A DNA stretch of 64,000 nt from positions 4,585,501 to 4,649,500 of the forward strand of contig NZ_CP080025.1 in assembly GCF_020463795.1 (NCBI RefSeq), written 5' to 3'. This stretch comes from Echinicola marina. GTDB lineage: Bacteria > Bacteroidota > Bacteroidia > Cytophagales > Cyclobacteriaceae. Under the pieces are notes generated by a model. The model ran no database searches, was not told the origin of the DNA, and worked only from the letters and a program-made list of their open reading frames with translations. The number at the start of each line of letters is the position of its first letter. The stretch's first letter is position 1. Made by a program: the position numbers and the translations under genes. Below are positions 37,397 through 46,155 of this stretch, piece after piece.

Positions 37397-38038
37397 TTAC
37401 TTACCTTCTTCTTTGGTAGAATCAGTAGCGGTCGTCGCTGGTTTTGTTGCTTCAGGATTGTAAGCATCGTTCAATCCTTTTGTAACAGAAGTAGTTACAT
37501 CAAGGGCATCATGCGCATACCAAACACCACCACCTCTTGTATATGAAAGGATCATTTCAAGGTTGTTCTCTTCAGCATAACCCTTTAAAAACACCTGGAT
37601 TTTATCATAAACCTCATTATATAGATTGGCTTCGTCTGCAGAAAGTTCTTGCATCAAGTTATCTCTGTAGGTCACCAAATTTCTCTCCTTCTTCATCAAA
37701 TCTTCTTGCTTGGCCCTAGATTGATTAGGCGTCATATTCTGTGCCGTCTGCTGGAAATTAGCCACTTCCTGTTCAAAACCCTTTGCCCTATTAGAAAGCT
37801 CACTCTCATACCGCTTACCTTTCTCTGAAATTTCAGCTGATTTGTCCTTAAAATACTGGTAATTATTGATCACACTGTCTGTGTTGATATAAGCAATATT
37901 CAAATCGCTCAAGTCCACAGTACTCTCTGATGATGCCCCTGCACCAGTTGCAGCTGTTTCATTTCCCTTATTATTGCAAGCCGACAAAAGTGCTCCTGCA
38001 ATACCTAAAATTCCTAGTGCTTTACTAAATTTTCTCAC
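37397..38038 (-). CDS. OmpH/Skp family lipoprotein
   Basis: The 213-residue protein has a lipoprotein signal (MRKFSKALGILGIAGALLSAC, lipobox LSAC at 18-21) and a Skp/OmpH domain: IAYINTDSVINNYQYFKD, a long coiled coil with EQEVANFQQTAQNMTPN, and NLEMILSYTRGGGVWYA near the end. Skp is a periplasmic chaperone for outer-membrane proteins; here it is probably tethered to a membrane by lipid. A Thr/Ala-rich tail (about 195-213) is low complexity. A terminator follows the gene. Confidence 0.85.
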   Translation of the reverse strand: MRKFSKALGILGIAGALLSACNNKGNETAATGAGASSESTVDLSDLNIAYINTDSVINNYQYFKDKSAEISEKGKRYESELSNRAKGFEQEVANFQQTAQNMTPNQSRAKQEDLMKKERNLVTYRDNLMQELSADEANLYNEVYDKIQVFLKGYAEENNLEMILSYTRGGGVWYAHDALDVTTSVTKGLNDAYNPEATKPATTATDSTKEEGK

Positions 38039-38164
38039 GTTAATGGTTTATTAATTCAACTTGTCGCAAATATAAACAAAGTTCTCATTCTACAAATCGA
38101 AATCTAAATTGTTCCTGTTTTTTTAACGTTCATCCCCAAGGGTATATTCTCTATTGGCTTTTAC

Positions 38165-39067
38165 TCAAAAAAAGATCTCCTGAGCCAGCCTAAAGGTATT
38201 GGCATGGGCCTCCACGATTTGGGTGATTTTTTCAGAATATCCGCCCCCCATACAACACATTATGGGAACTTGATGCCGGTATGCTGCATTCAAAACCAAT
38301 TGATCCCGCTCCTTACAACCTGCTAAGCTTAAGCCCAGCCTTCCCAGCTTGTCTGTCGCCAAAACATCCACACCACTTTGGTAAATGATAAAATCGGGTT
38401 GCACTTTGTCTATCAGTGAATCCATATGCTCCTTTAAAACCTTAATGTAGAAATCATCCCCCACTTTGTCGGGCAATGCCACATCCAAATCTGATTTTTC
38501 TTTATGCATAGGATAATTGGATGCTCCGTGCATGCTAAATGTAAATACTTCTGGTACCTGCTGAAATATCTCAGCGGTGCCATTTCCCTGATGTACATCC
38601 AAGTCCACCACCAGTACTTTGCTGACCAAGTTACTATCCAACAAATAATTGGCCGAAATTGCGATATCATTTAGCAAACAAAATCCTTCTCCTCTATCAG
38701 AAAAGGCATGGTGGGTCCCTCCAGCTATGTTCATAGCAATTCCATACTCCAAAGCATACAAACAAGCTTGCACAGAACCATGCATGATATTGATTTCCCT
38801 GTCCACCAGTGACTTCGTCAATGGGAAGCCTGTCTTACGGATCTCTTGCTTACTAAGGCTTAGGTTTTCCAGTTTATGGACATAAGTGGCATCATGGGTG
38901 TTGAGAATCCACTGACTTGCTAAGCTTTTCGGGCTGAAAAGATTGTCTTCTGTGATTGTCCCCTCGTATAGCAGTTGTTCAGGCAATAGTTCATATTTTT
39001 CCATGGGAAACCTATGCCCTGGAGGAAGACTATGTGCGTAAAGGGATGACCAAGCTATCTTTAACAT
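38165..39067 (-). CDS. Histone-deacetylase family protein
   Basis: This is a zinc-dependent deacetylase of the class II HDAC/acetoin-utilisation/polyamine deacetylase superfamily. From 39067 (MLKIAWSSLYAHSLPPGHRFPMEKY) it has 300 residues; two upstream in-frame Met codons would only add a hydrophobic tip. Zinc-site and catalytic motifs are present: GGTHHAFSDRGEGFCLLND, VVDLDVHQGNGTAEIF, YQSGVDVLATDKLGRL and GGGYS. Such enzymes deacetylate small amines or proteins in bacteria; the substrate is not evident. Confidence 0.88.
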   Translation of the reverse strand: MLKIAWSSLYAHSLPPGHRFPMEKYELLPEQLLYEGTITEDNLFSPKSLASQWILNTHDATYVHKLENLSLSKQEIRKTGFPLTKSLVDREINIMHGSVQACLYALEYGIAMNIAGGTHHAFSDRGEGFCLLNDIAISANYLLDSNLVSKVLVVDLDVHQGNGTAEIFQQVPEVFTFSMHGASNYPMHKEKSDLDVALPDKVGDDFYIKVLKEHMDSLIDKVQPDFIIYQSGVDVLATDKLGRLGLSLAGCKERDQLVLNAAYRHQVPIMCCMGGGYSEKITQIVEAHANTFRLAQEIFF

Positions 39068-39138
39068 AAAAACAAAATAAAACCGTTTGCTGAACATCAG
39101 CAAACGGCCTTGATATATGTTTCCTATTTTTTTAGAAA

Positions 39139-39702
39139 TTATTCCTCTACATCTTCATCCTCAGATTGAAAGGCATACATGGTATCATCCAATACGATAT
39201 TGTCATCATTGAATTCCTTGATGAACTTGGTGATCACTTTCTCATCAATATGTTCGACATTGAGCGCTACATCCAGTCCAATACCATAATCATGATTGGT
39301 ATCCTCATCGATAAACTCCTGCACCTTTACAGATTCATCTTCCTCTATTTCCATGATAATTTCGGTGATAAACCAACCGATTTCTTCCTCATCACTATTC
39401 AAGGGCTTCAAATTCCCATTCTCATCCTCTTCATAGTGGATTCCCTTGAAGTTGGGGAACTTTTTTGCAGCCTTGTGCTCTGCCAACTCATAAACCTCAC
39501 TGGAATGGTGAAGTCTTAAGGTATACATCGCTGCATCATAAATCACTTCCTTTCCCTCATACATCCCAATAAAATAGAAATTCACAAATTCATCGCTATT
39601 ATCAGGAGAAGGGACAATTTTAAAGTTTTTTCCGGAGGCTTTCAACTCAGCCTTTAGCGCATTTATTATCTCGGGTCTAAAACCATCATTCTTGTATTGC
39701 AT
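39139..39702 (-). CDS. Acidic hypothetical protein, 187 residues
   Basis: I do not recognise this protein. It is soluble and acidic (Asp and Glu clustered, for example KFPNFKGIHYEEDENGNL and EIIMEIEEDESVKVQEF, ending SEDEDVEE). It opens MQYKNDGFRPEIINALKAELK. No signal peptide, helix-turn-helix or metal motif is seen. It is 72 bases upstream of the HDAC-family gene on the same strand and could be cotranscribed. Confidence 0.6.
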   Translation of the reverse strand: MQYKNDGFRPEIINALKAELKASGKNFKIVPSPDNSDEFVNFYFIGMYEGKEVIYDAAMYTLRLHHSSEVYELAEHKAAKKFPNFKGIHYEEDENGNLKPLNSDEEEIGWFITEIIMEIEEDESVKVQEFIDEDTNHDYGIGLDVALNVEHIDEKVITKFIKEFNDDNIVLDDTMYAFQSEDEDVEE

Positions 39703-39897
39703 AATTCTTAGTCGAAAAGGGTGTTATAAGTCGATACTGTGACTAGCATATATAATGCAGGTAAAAATATAAAACAGTTACTGCCTCTTAGTAACTACCT
39801 TTTATCAAAATCAAATTACAATTATTTGACAAAAATAAAAATCATTACTTGCAAAAACTGACCTCATATTCTTATTTATTAAGGCTAGATTTTTTGG

Positions 39898-40260
39898 TTA
39901 ATTATTCTCAAATAAAGAAACGCCAAAAATGGTGTTTATTATTGACAATATGAAACTAAATAATAAAGCCCACCAAAAGCCATCTACATGAAAACCCGGT
40001 ACTATATTGGCTGCCAGCAGAATAATCAAAGCATTTATGACCAATAAAAATAATCCCAAGGTAACTATGGTAATGGGGATGGTCAAAATAATCAATAAGG
40101 GCTTGATCGTATAGTTCAATAAACTCAAAACGGCCGCAATAATTATCGCTACCCAAAAATCCTCTACACTTACTCCAGGAAGCAGGTAACTAGCTATAAT
40201 CACCGCAAGCCCCGCTATTACCAATTGAACCAAAACATTTCCACATCCTTGATCTCCCAT
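39898..40260 (-). CDS. PF04020-type membrane protein (phage holin 4_2 family)
   Basis: The 120-residue product is made of four hydrophobic segments (about 8-26, 33-52, 58-82 and 92-114) with the family marks VQLVIAGLAVIIASYLLPG near the start and FHVDGFWWALLFSFILSIIN toward the end. The Pfam name comes from a distant likeness to phage holins, but chromosomal copies such as this have no proven lytic role. No phage gene lies nearby. The function is unknown. Confidence 0.8.
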   Translation of the reverse strand: MGDQGCGNVLVQLVIAGLAVIIASYLLPGVSVEDFWVAIIIAAVLSLLNYTIKPLLIILTIPITIVTLGLFLLVINALIILLAANIVPGFHVDGFWWALLFSFILSIINTIFGVSLFENN

Positions 40261-40608
40261 AAAAAACGAAGTTTAAGTTTTACCTTGATCCCTCAATAAG
40301 AAAGTTTATGATCTCCTACATTTTGCATCAGTAGGCTCCTTTTCTTAGAATATTTGAATAATTAATTGCCCTTTCATAAAATGTTTGAAGCATCCCAAAC
40401 CATCAAAAAGGGAAACAAGTTAATCTTAATTTTTCCAAGCTAATTTCATTAATCATATCAGCTGAATATTTCAGCGGTCAATTTGTAAACATTTATAATT
40501 TTTATCCTAATTCCTAGTAGTTTGGGCTGCTAAAACCAAGAATCCCAAAAATCATCCCCCTGAAACATGAGTTTAATCATAATATATTAAAAATATCAAG
40601 AACACATT
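40261..40608. other. Intergenic, no gene recognised
   Basis: This AT-rich region lies between the two divergent genes (PF04020 protein and desaturase). I see no tRNA, hairpin with a T tract or repeat in it; the only clear signal is the desaturase promoter at its right end. Confidence 0.5.
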
Positions 40609-40638
40609 TATATTTTCACTGATAAGAGATTATCTTTG
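40609..40638 (+). promoter_or_regulatory. Candidate Bacteroidota-type promoter of the desaturase
   Basis: TATCTTTG at 40631-40638 fits the Bacteroidota -7 consensus TAnnTTTG exactly. Upstream bases at the -33 position are only TTT-rich. The predicted start site would be about 40645, giving a leader of 20 bases before the GTG at 40664. Called from the motif and position alone. Confidence 0.5.
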
Positions 40639-40663
40639 TGATCTTAAATCAATTCTAAATTAC

Positions 40664-41413
40664 GTGATTCTTATAGTATTCTTCTTATTGCATTGGTATT
40701 TCTCGCTGTTTTGCCAAAGTTTCTTCCTGCACCGTTATGCAGCACATCAAATGTTCGTCATGAACAAGTTTTGGGAGAAGTTCTTTTATGTGTTTACTTG
40801 GGCATGTCAGGGAAGTTCTTACCTTTCTCCCCGTGCCTACGCTATTCTTCATAGGATGCACCATGCATACAGTGACACACCAAAAGACCCGCATAGTCCA
40901 CACCATACAGAAAATCTGTTCACCATGATGTGGAAAACAAAAAATATTTACAATGAATATTTTTCTTTCAGACTAAAGCCTGAAGAAAGATTTTCAAAGG
41001 ATGTTCCTGACTGGAACAAGTTTGACCGAATGGCTGACAATATGATGGTCAGAGTAGCTTGGGGCATACTATATGTGGCCATTTACGTACTTAGCATAAG
41101 TGTATTTGAACTTCCTGGCACCCACTGGTGGATGTATTTCCTACTTCCTATCCATTTTTTGATGGGACCTGTCCATGGAGCTATCGTAAACTGGAGTGGT
41201 CATAAATATGGCTATGCTAATTTTGACAATAATGACCAATCCAAAAACAGTCTCTTACTGGATGTGCTGATGCTAGGTGAATTATTCCAAAACAATCACC
41301 ATAAATTGCCCAACAGACCCAATTTTGCCGTAAAATGGTATGAATTTGACCCTACCTATCCTGTTGTAAAGCTGTTACACTTTACCAGAATCATCAAGTT
41401 GAGAACCCAATAA
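40664..41413 (+). CDS. Membrane fatty acyl-CoA desaturase
   Basis: This is an integral di-iron desaturase that introduces a double bond into fatty acyl chains and so adjusts membrane fluidity. The 249 residues carry three His boxes: HRYAAH (23-28), HRMHH (63-67) and NNHH (210-213). Three to four hydrophobic helices surround them. The frame begins with GTG at 40664 (no ATG is close before the first helix). It is shorter at the N-terminus than yeast or animal enzymes but typical for this bacterial family. It ends with a clear terminator. Confidence 0.88.
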   Translation: MILIVFFLLHWYFSLFCQSFFLHRYAAHQMFVMNKFWEKFFYVFTWACQGSSYLSPRAYAILHRMHHAYSDTPKDPHSPHHTENLFTMMWKTKNIYNEYFSFRLKPEERFSKDVPDWNKFDRMADNMMVRVAWGILYVAIYVLSISVFELPGTHWWMYFLLPIHFLMGPVHGAIVNWSGHKYGYANFDNNDQSKNSLLLDVLMLGELFQNNHHKLPNRPNFAVKWYEFDPTYPVVKLLHFTRIIKLRTQ

Positions 41414-41424
41414 TATATTATAAG

Positions 41425-41456
41425 ATAAGCCGCTGAAATAAGCGGCTTATTTTTTT
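41425..41456 (+). terminator. Terminator of the desaturase gene
   Basis: ATAAGCCGCT (41425-41434) pairs with AGCGGCTTAT (41441-41450) and is followed by a run of T. Confidence 0.88.
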
Positions 41457-41483
41457 AGCACAACCAACTAATTCCTTAATTTA

Positions 41484-41572
41484 AACTATCTAAATAGTTG
41501 CGAAACTAATATATTCTAACTAATTTGGTTCAGCCAATAAGAAGATCAGTCACTTGTTTGTTATTTACAAAC
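41484..41572 (+). promoter_or_regulatory. Two palindromes upstream of the BlaI/M56 pair (candidate operators)
   Basis: AACTAT-CTAA-ATAGTT (41484-41499) and GTTTGT-TATTT-ACAAAC (41556-41572) are perfect 6-bp inverted repeats. BlaI-type dimeric repressors bind palindromic sites near their own promoter, and the second lies 38 bases before the blaI start. No experimental link is available, and neither matches a remembered consensus. Confidence 0.4.
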
Positions 41573-41610
41573 TAAATGATTAAGTTGAAGCAAATAAACA
41601 ATTATATAAG

Positions 41611-41973
41611 ATGAGAGAATTAACAAGAGCCGAAGAACAAGTCATGCAGATTCTATGGGATATCGAGAAAGGTTTCGTCAAAGATATCCTGGCAAAAATG
41701 TCAGCGCCAAAACCAGCCTATAATACGGTATCGACCATCATCCGTATCTTAGAGAGAAAAGGCTTTGTCAAACACAAAGCTTATGGCAAGTCTCATGAGT
41801 ATTACCCGATAGTCACCAAAGATCAATACAGGAGTTTTTCTATCAAAAACCTACTTTCTGGGTATTTCGGAGGTTCATTTTCCAAGTTGGCTTCATTCTT
41901 TGCAAAGGACGAAAACATGGACATCAATGAACTTGAAAAGTTAATGAATGAGGTAAAAGATGACGTAAAATAA
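41611..41973 (+). CDS. BlaI/MecI family transcriptional repressor
   Basis: The 120-residue winged-helix protein is a BlaI/MecI/CopY relative: MRELTRAEEQVMQILWDIEKGFVKDIL at the start, then the recognition helix region PKPAYNTVSTIIRILERKGFV (about residues 32-52) and the wing KHKAYGKSHEYYP. It binds DNA as a dimer and is inactivated by cleavage triggered by its M56 partner. The M56 gene follows five bases later. The target genes are unknown; no beta-lactamase gene is in this window. Confidence 0.9.
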   Translation: MRELTRAEEQVMQILWDIEKGFVKDILAKMSAPKPAYNTVSTIIRILERKGFVKHKAYGKSHEYYPIVTKDQYRSFSIKNLLSGYFGGSFSKLASFFAKDENMDINELEKLMNEVKDDVK

Positions 41974-41978
41974 GTCAC

Positions 41979-44426
41979 ATGGCACATTTGGTGAACTATA
42001 TCTGGCAGAGTACCTTCTGCCTCTTATTTTTTTTCGGGATCTATTGGTGTTTCCTCAGAGGGGAGAAAGTGTTCAGCCTCACCAGAATTTTCCTTTTGGT
42101 CTCCCCTGTTTTGGCACTTTTGTTTCCACTGATAGAAATCCCCGTTCAATTTTCAAAGCCCTCTATTTCATTGGAGGAAACAGACTTCCTGCAATCCCTT
42201 ACCGCCAATGCATCCCAGGAGGACATCGTCGGGACATTTGGCCTTCCTGAAGTAACGGTCAGCAGCACCAAGCTTCCCATCCTGTTGGAATGGAAGGATT
42301 ATTTATTTATTGGTTACCTTTTGATAGCTACTCTGCTTGCTTGCCGTCTTCTTTGGCAATTGCTGCAGCTTCGTATGCTCAAAGAAAAAGGCTGGTACCA
42401 AACAGTTTACAGACTAAAGGGAAATTATTTTTTCATCCCTACTTTTGGTCTTGCCCCCGTCTTCTCCTTTTTCGACAAATTATTTTGGGATGATTCCCAA
42501 AACCTTCGACCTGAAGAAAAAGAACAGATCATTAAACATGAGATAGAACATATCAAACAGGGCCACTCCTGGGACATGATCTATTATCAAATATTAAGTA
42601 TTTTATTTTGGTTCAACCCAGGCATCCACTTGATGCGAACAGCTCTCATCGATACACATGAATATTCAGCTGATGCCAATGTGGTAAAACAAACAGCCAA
42701 CAAAGACTCTTATACTAATCTAATCGTCAAAATAGCATTCAAGGGACTTGATCTTCCTATTGGCAACCATTTTATAAGATCAACCACTTTAAAGCGAATT
42801 ATGATGATGAAAAAAGCAGAAAAGACCAATTGGTTCAAATTGCTAATGGTAATCCCCTTGACAGCCATCCTATTGGGATTGGTTTCCATGAAAACCACTA
42901 ACTCAGATGGCCTTTTATCGGAATTCACCAGTTTAAGTATCAATTCCATCCGAGAGCAAATAGTATCGGCACAAGATTCGATTAATGTTAACACCCGTGT
43001 CGTTAAGATCAAATCTCCGAAACATTATGAATATGTATCATCTTTAAAAGAGGGCAAAATCACTGCACAATTTGGTGATTTACAATATGAAATCAGCAAT
43101 ATCTCAGATAATGATGAATACAGCAAAGTATTGGAAATGCTCAGTATTTTCAAGCAAAACTCTTCTTTTACCAAAGATTACGGAATAGAAAATCTCAAGC
43201 AAACAGCAGACTCCATGCCTGCTCCCCAAGGTGGAATGGAAACTTGGAACAAGTATTTGTCCAAAAACCTAAAATTTCCAAAAGAAGCCAGGCAGCTTGG
43301 TGCGAAAGGAACTGTTTATATAGAGTTTGTGGTAGATAAAGAAGGACATATCCTCTCACCCAGCATCAAAAAATCTATGGGAATGGGACTGGATGATGAG
43401 GTATTGAGAATGTTCAGTCTTGAGAGCATGCCCAAGTGGAACCCTGGAATGGACAATGGACAAGCGATCAATACCTTAATGGTATTGCCAGTAAAATTCA
43501 AAGTAGCGGGAGGTGAAACAGCACAAAAAAGCCCCTTCTTCAATAAACCTAACCAGAAGAGCAGCAATGAAGTCTTCGATGTGGTGGAAGACATGCCTGC
43601 TCCTTATGGTGGTATGAATAATTGGAATGATTACTTGGCCAGTAGCCTCAGATATCCAGAACAAGCCAAGGAAAAGGGTATTGAAGGCACAGTCTATGTG
43701 ACATTTGTCGTGGACAAAACCGGTGAACTCAAGAATCCTCAAATCCTTAGGGGTATTGGTAGCGGCGCTGATGAAGAAGCCTTAAGGGTTATTAAAAATG
43801 CAGACAAATGGAAACCTGGCAAACAAAACGGCACTGCCGTCAACGTTAGAATGCGAGTGCCTATCATATTTGCTCTTAATGATCAAACCAAGAAGAAATC
43901 AAACCGTTTGAATGAAGTTGTAGTCATAGGCTATGGTGCCCAAGCAAAAAGTTCTCCTACTGATGGGGCTTCTGTAAATAAACAAGAAACAAAAAACCTC
44001 AATCAAGCCAAATATTTTATCAATGGAAAGGAGTATGATAAAGAAATCATCAGCCAGATTTCTCCAGTTGACATCGAGAGCATCAATGTACTTAAGGGAG
44101 ATAAAGCCGTTGATAAATATAATGAAAAAGGTAAAAATGGCGTGGTAGAAATCACCTTAAAAGAAGGTGCTCCATTACCTGATCAATCCTTAAAGGGCTC
44201 CTCAAGCGTGGAAGAGGAAGCTCCAAAAATAGAAATCACTGAAAAACTGGCTGCTGATAAAAAACCACTTTATGTGGTAGATGGAATTATTTATACCGAT
44301 AAGGAAATGAAGAAAATGGACCCCAAGAACATTGCTTCAATTTCAGTTCTTAAAAACGGAGATGCTGTCAATTTGTACGGTTCAAAGGCCCAGGATGGTG
44401 TGATATTGATTACTACTAAAGAATAA
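41979..44426 (+). CDS. BlaR1-like M56 metalloprotease with two TonB-C and two plug-like domains
   Basis: This 815-residue membrane protein is the sensor partner of the BlaI-type repressor. Membrane helices fill the first 135 residues and another lies near 287-305. The M56 zinc motif HEIEH is at 187-191, in the cytoplasmic loop. Outside the membrane come two TonB C-terminal domains (about 414-508, opening PQGGMETW, and 541-633, opening PYGGMNNW). Then follow two segments like receptor plugs: one with VVVIGYGAQAK (about 648) and INVLKGDKAVDKYNEKGKNG, the other with YVVDGIIY and ISVLKNGDAVNLYGSKAQDG. In Bacteroidota such plug-like tails are known in outer-membrane TonB-dependent receptors. The tail may report on them, but that is inference. 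Confidence 0.88.
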   Translation: MAHLVNYIWQSTFCLLFFFGIYWCFLRGEKVFSLTRIFLLVSPVLALLFPLIEIPVQFSKPSISLEETDFLQSLTANASQEDIVGTFGLPEVTVSSTKLPILLEWKDYLFIGYLLIATLLACRLLWQLLQLRMLKEKGWYQTVYRLKGNYFFIPTFGLAPVFSFFDKLFWDDSQNLRPEEKEQIIKHEIEHIKQGHSWDMIYYQILSILFWFNPGIHLMRTALIDTHEYSADANVVKQTANKDSYTNLIVKIAFKGLDLPIGNHFIRSTTLKRIMMMKKAEKTNWFKLLMVIPLTAILLGLVSMKTTNSDGLLSEFTSLSINSIREQIVSAQDSINVNTRVVKIKSPKHYEYVSSLKEGKITAQFGDLQYEISNISDNDEYSKVLEMLSIFKQNSSFTKDYGIENLKQTADSMPAPQGGMETWNKYLSKNLKFPKEARQLGAKGTVYIEFVVDKEGHILSPSIKKSMGMGLDDEVLRMFSLESMPKWNPGMDNGQAINTLMVLPVKFKVAGGETAQKSPFFNKPNQKSSNEVFDVVEDMPAPYGGMNNWNDYLASSLRYPEQAKEKGIEGTVYVTFVVDKTGELKNPQILRGIGSGADEEALRVIKNADKWKPGKQNGTAVNVRMRVPIIFALNDQTKKKSNRLNEVVVIGYGAQAKSSPTDGASVNKQETKNLNQAKYFINGKEYDKEIISQISPVDIESINVLKGDKAVDKYNEKGKNGVVEITLKEGAPLPDQSLKGSSSVEEEAPKIEITEKLAADKKPLYVVDGIIYTDKEMKKMDPKNIASISVLKNGDAVNLYGSKAQDGVILITTKE

Positions 44427-44530
44427 GCCTACTTTTGGAAATCTGCCATTCTCTTTGGTCTTCCAGTACCTGTTCCTTAATTTAGGGTTTAGGCATTAAT
44501 AAATTCTTAAACCAAAAATCTTAAAAAACT

Positions 44531-44650
44531 ATGGGAAAAGGAGATATGAAAACCAAAAGAGGAAAAATCAACAGAGGAACCTTTGGAGCGAGCAGACCTC
44601 ACAAAAATCAGAATATCAAAACCAGAAAAGAAAAACTGGGAAACAAATAA
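44531..44650 (+). CDS. 30S ribosomal protein THX
   Basis: The 39-residue basic peptide (MGKGDMKTKRGKINRGTFG, then SRPHKN and a Lys-rich end) matches the Bacteroidota THX family, a small-subunit protein that packs against 16S rRNA. It is too short for many gene callers. A convincing terminator follows 22 bases later. Confidence 0.85.
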   Translation: MGKGDMKTKRGKINRGTFGASRPHKNQNIKTRKEKLGNK

Positions 44651-44672
44651 ACCACGATCACCAACTATACAA

Positions 44673-44709
44673 ACAAAAGCCTGAAATTCTAACTCAGGCT
44701 TTTGTTTTT
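44673..44709 (+). terminator. Terminator of the THX gene
   Basis: ACAAAAGCCTGA (44673-44684) pairs with TCAGGCTTTTGT (44694-44705) and is followed by TTTT. Confidence 0.85.
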
Positions 44710-45098
44710 CCTGCACACAAATCTCTTGCTGTACCGATCAAATCCAGGGTCAAGCAATATTTCTGGGGGTGAATAATTTCAAACTTAAATTTTGTCTACC
44801 CTTGTCAGATTAAGCGTAGTTTAAGTCACAGACCTGCCTAGACAGTCAATTGGGTAAAGGATGAGCACAGATGTATTATAAATAAATATCCGTGTTATCT
44901 TTATCCATCTGTGGTTAATAAATAGCGCATATCAAAGCTAAAACAGATTGTTTTCCCCCAGCTTTTCGGCTTTCGGCTTGATCCCAAATCTATCCTAATT
45001 TTACTTAGCCAATCGCATTTACATTTAATTCACTTTTTTCTTAATCCAAAACAGCTGCATAGTGCGTAAATAGCTGAAATGATCAACTAATTACTACT
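44710..45098. other. Intergenic region with an inverted repeat
   Basis: No gene is seen. CACAGATG (44866-44873) and CATCTGTG (44906-44913) form an 8-bp inverted repeat around ATCCGTGTTATC, of the kind that recurs between bacterial genes (recalled, not searched). The region presumably carries the promoter of the lipoprotein gene at 45099. Confidence 0.5.
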
Positions 45099-46124
45099 AT
45101 GAAAACACAAACAAACAAATTTCTAGCTATTGGTCTACTGGCAACCACTGCCCTTTTTAACATCTCCTGCGACAATGATGACGATATGGGCATGCCTGAA
45201 AATAATGTAGCCTCTCTTTTTGTTTCTTCCAATACCAGCGGGGAAGTCTCCATTATCGATTTTTCTGATGAAAATAATATTACCACTACCATTACAAGTT
45301 CAGCTGGTACAGATGCAGATGGTATTTATTATGATGCTGAATCAGATGAGATCATCCAACTTGTACGTTCGGATAACTCCCTGAATGTTTACGGTAATAT
45401 CATGTCATCGATGGTGAGCACTGGGATTTCCATCTCCTTGGGAATAAACACTACAGGTGGATTCGTAAGTGGCAGGGAAATAGCCGTTAGTAATGATATG
45501 GTGGTAGTGGCCGATTCACCCGTCGCGGCCAATGGCAACCAAAGCAGCCTATACGTTTACCAAAAGACCTCTTCAGGTTTTACTTTACAAAAGACATTTG
45601 CCGTGGACTTTGCCCTTTGGGGAATTCACATAGAGGGAAATACGCTATATGCCATTGTAGATAAAGACAGTGATCTGGCGGTATTTACCAACTTCTTTTC
45701 CAATTCAAGCGGCATGATCAATCCTAGTAAAAGAGTGACCATTGAGGGAATAATAAGAACCCATGGACTTACTTATTCTAAGGAAGATGACCTGATGGCA
45801 TTGACAGATATAGGCGATGCGGGATCTGATAATGATGGAGCGGTTACGATCATTACTGATTTTAGTAATAAGTTAAACGCTACCGCCAATGGAGGCACTA
45901 TTACGATGGCCCAACAAGCAAGGATTGAAGGCAGCAACACCTTCCTTGGTAATCCGGTAGATGTCGCATACAGTGCAAAATCTCAAATGATATTTGTAGC
46001 AGAAAGGGCCAATGGGGGCGGAAAGGTACTGGCTTATAACTATTTCAGCAGTAACGGTAACCCCAGCCCTGCCTTTAATCAGCAGGTAGCGGGTGCCTCT
46101 GCAGTTTATTTCCACGAAGAATAA
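45099..46124 (+). CDS. Lipoprotein with beta-propeller-like repeats, unknown function
   Basis: The 341-residue protein is a predicted lipoprotein (MKTQTNKFLAIGLLATTALF, lipobox NISC at about 22-25), followed by an Asp-rich stretch CDNDDDMG that suits outer-membrane export in Bacteroidota. The rest alternates short beta-strand repeats (LFVSSNTSGEVSIIDFSDEN, GIYYDAESDEIIQLVRSDNS, LTYSKEDDLMALTDIGDAGSDN), as in a secreted beta-propeller. I do not know its family or ligand. It stands as a single gene. Confidence 0.65.
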   Translation: MKTQTNKFLAIGLLATTALFNISCDNDDDMGMPENNVASLFVSSNTSGEVSIIDFSDENNITTTITSSAGTDADGIYYDAESDEIIQLVRSDNSLNVYGNIMSSMVSTGISISLGINTTGGFVSGREIAVSNDMVVVADSPVAANGNQSSLYVYQKTSSGFTLQKTFAVDFALWGIHIEGNTLYAIVDKDSDLAVFTNFFSNSSGMINPSKRVTIEGIIRTHGLTYSKEDDLMALTDIGDAGSDNDGAVTIITDFSNKLNATANGGTITMAQQARIEGSNTFLGNPVDVAYSAKSQMIFVAERANGGGKVLAYNYFSSNGNPSPAFNQQVAGASAVYFHEE

Positions 46125-46155
46125 TCCACGCCACTCCTAATTAATAAGCAGACAA

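Noticed and set aside
39898-40260. Phage holin as evidence of a prophage
   Set aside because: The family name is historical and no other phage gene is in the neighbourhood.
41611-44426. Calling the BlaI/M56 pair a beta-lactam resistance locus
   Set aside because: No penicillin-binding sensor domain or beta-lactamase gene is present; the extracellular part is TonB-C and plug-like instead.
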